From Aralia elata (lineage: Eukaryota > Streptophyta > Magnoliopsida > Apiales > Araliaceae), in NCBI GenBank assembly GCA_034770075.1, contig CM068386.1, forward strand, positions 47,648,896 through 47,712,895: a DNA stretch of 64,000 nt, read 5' to 3'. How positions within the stretch are numbered: the stretch's first letter is position 1; every line of letters begins with the position of its first letter. This document shows, piece after piece, positions 56,071 through 64,000 of the stretch. The notes beneath the pieces were generated by a model. That model had not been told where the DNA came from and did no database searches. It worked only from the letters and a program-made list of their open reading frames with translations. A program made the position numbers and the translations under genes.

Positions 56071-56102
56071 ATTTCATCTCCCAAATTCATCTAAGATATC
56101 CC
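56071..56102. repeat. 32-bp duplication of H2 LTR sequence flanking G3
   Basis: It is the same 32 bp as 35715-35746, with one mismatch (G/A). It is far longer than the 5-bp target duplications of the other elements here. It joins the truncated end of G3 to the rest of the H2 LTR. Confidence 0.85.
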
Positions 56103-56844
56103 GCTAATTGTTGGCCAAACAATTAATCAATAAACACAGAATAAGATAGACAACTCAATATGAAATAATAATTGGATTTAATTAGCTACTTAAGTCATAA
56201 GCACAAAAGGTTCAATTGCAGCCTTAATTCAAGTTTAGTTCATGCTAAAAATAAAAACCAAAATACTAGAATAAACCATCATAATTAATTACAAATGTGA
56301 GATAAAAGATTAGGAAAAACTCAATAAGTTTCTTCAATCTTCCAGCCACAAATTTGAATTCTTCACGAAGCTTTTCTAATCTCCAATGTCCACAATTAGC
56401 TTTGCAAGTCAATCTCTGCGTTAGTTACTGTCTGCGTATATCCCCTTTTCCATGCCTTCATTTGTCTCTTATAGTCTCCTCGTCAGATTAGTAGAAAGAA
56501 TCCTTGTTAGCGCCAACCTCCTGAAATAACTGATCTTGCTGAAAGTAATTCTTTTCCTCCTGCCGTGCATCCTCGCCCCGGCGAGAAATTCCTTTGTAAA
56601 TTCCGCGCCCCGGCGAAGTCGTGCCCCGGCGAGAACTTTAGCTTACAAACTCTCACCCCGACGAGAACCCTGGTCACAAACTACCAAAATGCAACTAAAC
56701 TCCATGTTTTCCAGTTTACCAATCTGCACCTGCTTCCTACAAAAAAAACACCAAAAACAAGTAAAAAGACATTAATAACTCTTAAAGATAGTAAAGATCT
56801 AAGCCCAAGATGTATCTAATTCGTAAGTAAAAACTCACTCATCA
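56103..56844 (-). repeat. H2 3' LTR, proximal (U3-side) piece
   Basis: The minus-strand start is TGATGAGTGAG at 56844. It includes an H2-specific GC cassette (56572-56660) whose units read CTCGCCCCGGCGAG or close variants, in place of the GCGCGGCCGCGC type of G2 and G3. Confidence 0.82.
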
Positions 56845-57663
56845 AATACCCCCAAACTTAAAACTTTGTTTGTCCTCAAGTAAAAACACAAGACAAACAA
56901 AAACACAACTAAACTAACTACCTACATGAATGCACATGCATGATTGTCTAAACTCAAGCAATTAATCAACATATATTATAAAAATCTAGCCTTTGAAATC
57001 AGCAACTAATAAATCAACAGTACTTCAAATTCATGCACCATCAACAATCCAACTTATCACCAGTTATATCTTTACTCTCAGCCCTTTCATGTGTGTGCGC
57101 GCAATATATCAAACCAATCAAAATTTGAATTCAACCCTCAGTATCACAGTGCTCAGATAAAGATAATTTTACATATTTAACTTTTAAGCTCTCCTTTTAC
57201 CCACTTGTCTTCACTTTTCTCTTTATTTTTTTTTCTTTTTTTTTCATTTTTTTTCAACGAGTGCGTTTTACGCTCCATCTCGTTCATATAAGTTTTCCTT
57301 GACTTATGCAATGTTTATCATTATTAGGCTTTTCAATGCCACCCTTGTAGCGAACTTTCAACCAACGACTCCCAAACCAGACGATTTTAGGGCGCTAAGT
57401 GTAAAGACACATCCTAAGGGCTTACTTGTTCAAATGACACCAGCCACAAAGACAAACTAGTCAAGGTATGCTCTTATCTATCTATATTCTTTTTTTTACT
57501 TATTTCATCTTTTTCTTGCAATTTAAATAGACATCGAAGCAGTGTTTATTCAACAACATTTTTTTTACGATCCAACAAGTGATAAAAGTCTATATATCCT
57601 TAACTAGCACTTAATACACAAGAGTCGAACCAAATCCTAACCAATTCAACACATTGAAGTAGC
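56845..57663 (-). other. H2 3' module (terminal purine tract and one hairpin)
   Basis: On the minus strand a terminal AAGTTTGGGGGTATT-type tract (56845-56859) abuts the LTR. One hairpin core occupies 57259-57276, closed by AACGAG/CTCGTT (57256-57284). T-rich runs near 57220-57255 follow. No ORF is credible. Confidence 0.78.
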
Positions 57664-58312
57664 TACGCAGATCAGATTATACGACGGTGTATTCCTCAAT
57701 GCGAAACAGATAGCATCTTACATCGTTGTCATGACTCGTTATACGGAGGAGACTATGGAGGTGAGAAAACAGCGGCCAAGGTTTTACAAGCAGGATTTTA
57801 CTGGCCAACATTATTCAAGGATGTCCATTAATTCGTACAGAGATGTGATAGATGCCAAAGGATGGGTAACATATCAAAATGTAATGAGATTCCCTTAAAC
57901 ATGATCTTAGAGGTTGAAATTTTTGATGTTTGGAGTATAGATTTCATGGGTCATTTCCCAAAATCCTTTAACAATGAATACATTCTACTGGCAGTGGATT
58001 ACGTGTCGAAATGGGTAGAAGCAGTTGCCTTACCAACGAATGATGCTAAGGTGGTGTTAAAATTTCTCTAGAAGAACATATTTACAAGATTTGGCACACC
58101 AAGGGCAATCATTAGTGACCAAGGGAACCATTTTTGCAACAACTTTTGCACAGCTCTCTTGGCCAAATATGGAGTTAAGCATAGAATTGCAACCGCTTAC
58201 CATCCCCAAACAAGTGGCCAGGCGGAAGTTTCAAACAGAGAGGTGAAACGGATTCTTGAGAAGGTGGTGAATCCAAATCGGAAGGATTGGTCATTAAAGT
58301 TAGATGACGTAA
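57664..58312 (+). pseudogene. Orphan Athila integrase fragment, inverted inside H2
   Basis: This 649-bp piece of integrase lies on the plus strand, opposite to H2, without LTRs. It aligns by eye with 41413-42050 of G3. It reads from the zinc-finger region (LHRCHDS, CDRCQRMGN) through the core to KLDD. Stops lie near 57828 and at 58069-58071. All three catalytic acids are kept: SIDFMG, IISDQG and GQAEVSNRE. One zinc-finger His is Asp (GGDYGG). It is therefore not a copy of the mutated G3 integrase in this window. Short gta microhomology exists at both joints. Confidence 0.82.
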
Positions 58313-59023
58313 TTAAAAACTAAGGGTCTGAAGTAGGCACAACCAAGAACAGTCAAAATCCTGACTTAGCATTCCCTATCCGTCTCGTCAAACTAATTAA
58401 TAACTGATCAAATTTTCATCATCTACCTTCCATAAATGCACTACATTAATTCATTGCTCGAGTACCCCTAAATGCAATTCTATATGATCCTACTCTACAA
58501 ATTTTTATTTTTTTATTTTTTTAAATTTTTTTTAAGCAATAACTGAAATTGACACAACTAATAAATGCAATTTACCATGAAACTAATGAAACGAATGCAA
58601 ACTATAATGCAACTAAATTAACAACTACTATGCAACTAAATAAAACAATCTATATGCATGTACACACCACCAAAATAGAATAAAACTAGCAATAACCAAA
58701 CCTCCCCCAAACTCAAACTAAACAATGTCCTCATTGTGCGAAAAATAAAGAAAATAAGAACCGAGGACTTCCCTGACATGTCAAACGTCATGCTCGACCT
58801 CCGCATCATCATCTAGGTTTGGTGGTGGAAATACCGGCAACGGCTAAGGCTCTGGAAAATGAACAGGATCCATCAATGGTCTCATCTTATCATACATATC
58901 GGCTAACGCTTGCATACAACTTGTCTAATAAGCAAACATATGTGCCTGTCACTCCGCCAACCGTTGATTCTGCCCCAATATGGTCTTATGTTGAGCATCG
59001 ATATGACGTTGCAATTCGCGAAA
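58313..59023 (-). other. H2 region between the third ORF and the orphan fragment
   Basis: On the minus strand it holds the AGGGAAGTCC box (58764-58775) and an internal purine tract AGTTTGGGGGAGG (58701-58713). The rest is AT-rich and non-coding; no further feature is seen. Confidence 0.7.
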
Positions 59024-59540
59024 TTAAAGACTGAACTTGCACTTGCCGGAGGAAGTGGACGTCGAAGGACCTTCTACCTCTTCATCGGACTCCTGTTCCT
59101 CACCTTCAGAAGGAGGATGAATGATGTACCCCAAACCACGGGGATGTGACTCACCACCTTCCCATTCCTTATACTGTGCAATTAACCGGTGATCCAACTG
59201 AAACGAAGGTTGCTGCATAGCTTCCTCAGTACTCCAGCGAACACTCGTTTGAAGGCACAACCAACAAATCAGAGAAGGGTGTGGCAAACCACCCTGAGTA
59301 TTTCCTCATAAATTTCGGTGAATCGATGCCTCAATCACATTCCCCACATTAATCTTTATACCCGTCATAATTGCATATAACAGAAGAGCTTTCTCCTTGG
59401 GGACATCACTCATATGTTGAGATGGCATCAACTTAGCTGACAGAAAAGCATACCAGGCCTTTCCATAACGGCTCAGGTCCTTACTAAGGAAGTACATTGT
59501 AGCTCATGGTCCTTTTGATATCCACGCCGCCCCAGGTTTA
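59024..59540 (-). pseudogene. H2 third ORF, C-terminal part
   Basis: The frame from 59497 downward carries YGKAWYAFLSAKLMPSQHM, matching the YAKVWYSFICASMLPTRH block of G3. A TGA, most simply a CpG change from CGA, lies at 59306-59308. The same frame then continues to 59024 with GGESHPRGLGYI and an acidic/Ser-rich tail (EGEEQESDEEVEG). The N-terminal part lies beyond the solo LTR at 59541-61294. The function is unknown; the family is named 'putative plant transposon protein' in databases. Confidence 0.8.
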
Positions 59541-61294
59541 TGTTTGTCGATTTAGCAATCAATAAATATGTGCAAGTATACACGATCAACAAGTAATAAA
59601 GTGATAAGAGAGTGTCGAACCCACAGAGAATTATTTAATAATAATTACCAAATACTAACTCATAATCAAATTAATTTTATTTAAACAATTCGATAAAAGA
59701 TTTTGAATTTTGAAAATAAAGTACTAAACTAACTAATTACTAACTACCAAGAATTGAATTCAGATAAAAAGGCTTATGATTACAATTTTTCTTAATGTTT
59801 CACTTGAATTAATACACTTCCTGTTAAGTTATATTAATTATTCCGGATTGTTAATCAAGAACTCATCAATATTTATAACCATCTCTCGATGTATCATAAA
59901 CGAATCAACTTAAATCCACAAAAGATAGAATTAAGATGAACACCCTAGTTAACTAATTCACTATATCTCTATGTGAATTACAATTAAAAAGGATTTAAAG
60001 CTCAGGTTCTCTTTCAGATTACATGCGGCATATAGGTATATCTCTATCCTAAACACAAATTATGAATTCCATCATATGCAGAAAACACAATCACATGCTA
60101 CTATGATTAGGTCTAAATCTATAATCCCTCTCTCGAGTTCATATAGATTACCACGGTAATTGTTGATCAAACAATTAAGCAATTAATCACAAATCCTAAT
60201 AGACAATCCGATAATAATCAATAATAATTAACAAAGAAGCATATAAATAAAAGCTACGCAATAAGTTCCATTGTAATCTTAAAAAGAAATTAGTTCATGA
60301 TTGAATTAAAATCCATAATCCACAATTGATAAGGCATTCAAGAATACAAAATAAGAGGTAGAGAAGAGAATAAAATCTGTAGACGCAATCCTTGAGTCTC
60401 TCTTTCAGCTCCTTAATTGAATCTTTTGTGCTCTTGCAATTGTTTCAAGCCTCCATCTCTTTCTCCTAAACTAGGGTTAGCAAAAAGTAGCAAGATCTCT
60501 CCTATTCTATGCCTCACATCATGTATTTATAGGTTCTAGTTAAAGTCCTTAACCAATTAGAAGTTACAATCCTTATTTCATTTAAGTTGGGTCAAAAATA
60601 AGCTTTTCAATAACCCGACGCAGCGCGGCCGCACCCATATTTGGCCTAGAAAGCAGCGCGGTCGTGCCCAAGTGCCAAAAATAATGTTTTTCACTCTGCA
60701 GACCAGCGCGGCCGCGCCCAAAATACACTTGGAACCGGCGCGGCCGCGCCCGACAAAATTCTGCTCGGACGTCTGTTGGTAAATTGGTCATAACGTTTGA
60801 TCCTGGAGGATTTACGGGGCCTGCCACATATCAAATCGAAGCTCTCGACGAGTTCTACAACTTTCATTCTTTGCGAATGGAGAGATTCAGATTGGATCAA
60901 AGTCGAAATTAGGCTTGAAGTGAGTGCTATGCAAATGGCAACTCCAAAATTTGAGGTTCAACATCCATAGGGAAAATGATCATTACTTTCTCATTCGAAC
61001 TTCGATTGTGACAATTCAAAATGTTCCGGAAAGCTAAGGAGTAGCTCTACAATAAAATCCTAGTTCCAAACCAAGAACATGTATCCAACTTAGTGTTAAA
61101 AGCCCTGCAATCTTCCCTTTTTGCGTTTGCTTGCTTATTGTACTCCAAAAGATGTTCAGATCGCGTTTCCTTGTTTCTTCCTACAAAATAACATAAAAAC
61201 ACTATAAATACCTAATACTAACTTAAAATACTTAAGAACTCACAAATTATCAAGTCAAACGTACTCAATTCATAGATGTAAAACCCACTCATCA
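59541..61294 (-). repeat. Solo LTR of the G2 family, inside the H2 third ORF
   Basis: This 1754-bp LTR is on the minus strand, from TGTTTGTCGA (its 3' end) to CTCATCA (its 5' end). It is flanked by gttta (59536-59540) and gtttg (61295-61299), a 5-bp target duplication with one change. The TATA box is at 60524-60531. Its GC cassette (about 60618-60752) keeps four units, like the left LTR of G2. No internal region is present. Confidence 0.9.
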
Positions 61295-61726
61295 GTTTGC
61301 ACAAGTTCGTCACTACCTTCTCAAGATCTGGCTCGGCGGAGAGAAATTAGGAATAGCGACATCGTTCGTCAGGCCTCAAATTACAATATTCATTTGTAGC
61401 TTGTGCACTAAAAGAAACCTTCTTGCCCTGATCATAACCTCATAAGGTGCCTTGTCCTTTACATTGGCATAAAACTCCTTGACAATGGCTATACAAGCAG
61501 GTTCTGGATGAGTTGTGAACGTTTCCCATCCCCTCTCTACAATCTGCAGCATCATCTCACCATCTACCACCTCGTCAGGTTGGAGACCGCGCTCGAGAGT
61601 TAGAGCTCTACCTGATATATACGAAGCAAATCTGTCTGCAGCCTCAACACTGACGAATTTCCGTCTATCATATTGCCTCGATGGTGTTGAAGATGAACTC
61701 TCACCCCGTTGTCTTTTGGGAGCCAT
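61295..61726 (-). pseudogene. H2 third ORF, N-terminal part
   Basis: ATG at 61726 opens MAPKRQRGESSSSTPSR, similar in layout to the MASKRARVVSSSS start of the G3 ORF. Shared blocks include LTLERGLQPDE and CIAIVKEFYANVK. A stop near 61376 follows LQMNIVI, and further stops lie before the solo LTR cuts the frame at 61295. N-terminal Lys/Arg and Ser-rich sequence could be a nuclear signal, but that is only a guess. Confidence 0.8.
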
Positions 61727-62820
61727 GTGGTGTGATATTAAGTTACACTTTACTAATAACCCAATTTTCTACTTGTTAAAGCAATAAAAACAACACGATG
61801 CATGCCTGCTATGAAATCTTTGGATATAGATCTCCCCCAAACTCAAACTACACCAATTTCCAACTTTGCACGAGTGAAGACAATAAAACAAAACCAGACC
61901 TAACTGATCCAGCAGAAATTCAATTGAACAACAAATCAAGAATATGCCATGGGTTCACACTGACCAATTCCAACCCCAAACGAGTTTATCTCAATAAAAC
62001 GGAATGCAGAGTATCAATTTTACCCAATAGATGATACCTGACAGAAGCAAGTGACAATATAGGACATCTGTGTATGTTTAATGGTTGTTATTATGGACTT
62101 ACTTCTTCAATTAGTTAATAAACCCTAGCACTTGTTCATGCAAAGAGGTAACCCGTGTAGATTTGGAGTAGAGAATAGAGAAATCCTACTTGGAGTGAAA
62201 TTTGGAGTGTAAACCGTGTAAGGGTATTGTTTTGGAAAGAGAATCTATGTATTATGCAATTGAATCCGAGTGTTGGTAGGAGAAAAGAAGAAGCAGGAAG
62301 AAGAGAGGTTTGGGATTTTAGTTTTGTTTGGGAGAAGGAAAAAATAGGGTTTGGAGAAGTTGATTTGGAATTGGGATGAAAGAATTTGAATTGGGAACGG
62401 TTTTTAAAAAACTGAATCCGTCATCTTCGTCGGGGCGAAGATTTTTGCCTTGGAATCTTGTCGGGGCGAGGATATCCAGAGAAGTCTGGGCTGGGGCGAA
62501 GAATTGAGTCGCTGGGGCGAAAACTGGCAGAGGGATTCTCACCCGGGCGAGAATCTCTAGGCTATTTTTCCCGCCGGGGCGAGGATCCTGGATTTTGAAA
62601 TTTCAATTTTTTCCTCCTTTCTTCAAATGGTGCCATCCTAAAACCTTGTCCCTTCTTCTAATGCACTCCCCAAATCCTTATCCCTGATCAAAGCAAAATA
62701 GCATAGATTAATACAACTAAGAGAGATCGAAAAAACACTAAAAATATGAAAACAACTGAACTACTATTAGGCTAGTTATATGCAAAATATTGACTAAGCT
62801 AAATCTACTAAAGCAATAAA
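61727..62820 (-). promoter_or_regulatory. H2 inter-ORF region: GC cassette, CT-rich leader, purine tract
   Basis: Upstream of the third ORF on the minus strand come a purine tract (61832-61844), a CT-rich leader (about 62280-62400), and a cassette of CGCCCCGGCG-type units (62430-62590). The same unit type appears in the H2 LTR upstream of its transcript start. This mirrors the layout of G3 (42621-43448). A promoter role is inferred, not shown. Confidence 0.45.
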
Positions 62821-62830
62821 ATAATATGAT

Positions 62831-62844
62831 TGGGTTGCCTCCCA
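62831..62844 (-). other. Conserved TGGGAGGCAACCCA hairpin after H2 pol
   Basis: On the minus strand TGGG and CCCA flank AGGCAA. It is preceded by GACTATAAACCAAGCGC, the same phrase as in G1. It lies about 45 bp past the end of the integrase frame. Confidence 0.7.
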
Positions 62845-62888
62845 TCAAGCGCTTGGTTTATAGTCGTCACCCACCTTTCTCTGCGGTC

Positions 62889-64000
62889 TCATGAATTAGT
62901 TTGATCGATCGAAGTGAGATAAATTGAGGTTGCTTGTCGATCCACATCGCCTCCCCAATAATGTTTAAGTCGTTGACCATTGACCTTAAACGTGCACTTT
63001 GTGTTCGGTTCTTCGACTTCGATTGCCACGTGGGGAGCTATAGAAGTGACCACAAAAGGACCTGACCAATTAGACTTCAACTTCCCGGGAAATAATCTCA
63101 ATCTGGAGTTGAACAACAATACCCTCTGTCCCGGTTCAAATTTCTGCTCAATTGTCCGCTTGTCATGCCACTTCTTGACTTTTTCTTTATACAACTTAGC
63201 ATTCTCATACGCTTGGTGTCGAAATTCTTCCATCTCGTTCCGTTGAAGTAGCCTTTTCTCGCCAGATGCCTGCAAATCAAAGTTCAACTTTTGAATGGCC
63301 CAATATGCATTATGTTCAAGCTCGACCAATAAATGGCACGTTTTTCCGTAAACCATTTGATATGGTGACATTCCAATAGGATTCTTGTTGGCCGTTCTAT
63401 ATGCCCATGAAGCGTCATCTAACTTCATTGCCCAATCCTTACGAGATGGATTCACCACTTTCTCTAAAATTTGCTTAACTTCACGATTTGACACCTCCGC
63501 TTGTCCATTTGTTTGGGGATGATAGGCCGTAGCAATTCTGTGTTTGACTCCATACTTAGATAACAATTTAGTGAACTGTTTGTTACAGAAATGGGTGCCT
63601 TCATCACTGATTATGGCCCTTGGTGTACCGAATCGAGTAAAAATATTTTTTTTCAAGAACCGCAGAACCACTTTGGCATCATTTATGGTAAAGCAGCGGC
63701 TTCAACCCATTTTGATACGTAATCCACTGCCAAAAGTATGTACTGATTGTTGAAGGATGACGGAAATGGCCCCATAAAATCCATGCCCCATACGTCAAAA
63801 AGTTCAACTTCAAGTATAGTGCTAAGAGATATTTCATGTTATTTTGAAATATTTCCGACCTGTTGACATCTGTCGCACTTTAAAACAAAAAGGTGGGCAT
63901 CCTTGAACAATGAAGGCCAGAAGAACCCTGATTAAAGCACTTTCGCCGCTGTTCTTTCCCCCCTATAGTGTCCCCCATACTCTGAAGAATGGCACCGATT
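62889..64000 (-). pseudogene. H2 integrase (C-terminal 260 residues intact, upstream part broken)
   Basis: From 63671 down to 62889 the frame is open: IISDEGTHF (second Asp), GQAEVSNREVK (Glu), the YRTANKNPIGMSPYQMVYGK block, WHDKRTIEQKFEPGQRVLLF and a C-terminal barrel ending VNGQRLKHYWGGD. A one-base deletion near 63690 separates it from the upstream core, where GMDFMGPFP keeps the first Asp and CDRCQQVGN the zinc Cys pair. Two stops are visible further up (near 63931 and 63837). This is the least decayed integrase in the window. The gene runs off the edge. Confidence 0.88.

Larger units (their letters stand above)
35179..64000 (-). mobile_element. H2: Athila-like retrotransposon (minus strand, 5' part outside the window)
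   Basis: The 3' LTR of H2 is in two pieces (35179-35746 and 56103-56844), separated by G3. Reading upward in coordinates, i.e. 3' to 5' of the element, come the terminal purine tract (56845-56859), one hairpin, an internal purine tract, the third ORF (split by a solo LTR), a GC cassette, the GGCAACCC motif and integrase. The window ends inside pol. H2 inserted into the integrase of Copia-H. Its target duplication cannot be checked because its other end is outside. Confidence 0.85.

Noticed and set aside
60582..60900. Minus-strand ORFs in the solo G2-type LTR
   Set aside because: They follow the GC cassette and upstream LTR sequence; equivalents in the other G2 LTRs are not conserved as proteins.
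61515..61787. Plus-strand 90-residue ORF over the H2 third ORF
   Set aside because: It is the antisense shadow of the recognised minus-strand ORF.

Overview
This window looks like intergenic heterochromatin of a large, repeat-rich angiosperm genome. I see no single-copy host gene, rRNA, tRNA or CRISPR array. Almost every base belongs to LTR retrotransposons of two superfamilies. The Ty1/copia elements have a primer-binding site (PBS) matching initiator tRNA-Met (TGGTATCAGAGC). The Ty3/gypsy elements are Athila-like, with a PBS close to TGGCGCCGTTGCCGGGGA. The species cannot be named from this sequence. Element names used here (Copia-H, Copia-1, G1 and so on) are local labels only.

The elements are nested like Russian dolls, and several layers are proved by target-site duplications (TSDs). 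The oldest layer is Copia-H on the minus strand (1-720 and 34252-35178). It was split by Copia-1 (721-34251) and by a large minus-strand Athila-like element, H2 (35179 to beyond 64000). Copia-1 contains a tandem LTR-internal-LTR-internal-LTR array of a coding-free element, G1 (3629-12336, TSD gttca). A second copy of the same copia family, Copia-2 (from 17115), sits inside the 3' LTR of Copia-1. Copia-2 in turn carries an unrelated solo LTR (23170-25163, TSD agacc) and the Athila derivative G2 (25672-31728, TSD ataaa). The 3' LTR of H2 is split by the Athila-like element G3 (35748-56070). The 3' LTR of G3 is split by Copia-3 (46306-55375, TSD gagat). Distal H2 (56103-64000) holds an orphan integrase fragment, a solo G2-type LTR that splits the third ORF, and the 3' end of H2 pol.

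All coding regions are damaged. The best preserved are PR-RT-RNaseH of G3 (39010-41253, one internal stop), PR/pre-integrase of Copia-3 (50537-51187) and the integrase of H2 (62889-64000). Copia-1, -2 and -3 all lack one Asp of the YVDD reverse-transcriptase motif, so the family was probably copied in trans. G3 and H2 carry a third ORF after pol, of the family usually named 'putative plant transposon protein'.

The most interesting signal is non-coding. Four Athila-like lineages (G1, G2, G3, H2) share an ordered 3' module: a GGGAGGCAACCC hairpin, an AGGGAAGTCCT box, an internal polypurine tract, one to four copies of a hairpin built on GGAGCGTAAAACGCACTC, and then the terminal polypurine tract and LTR. 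The hairpin stems show compensatory changes between copies. G1 keeps the module although it has lost all protein coding, which points to a cis-acting function. Other structured non-coding features are GC-rich palindrome cassettes in otherwise AT-rich LTRs and leaders, and two hairpin arrays in the copia 5' leader.
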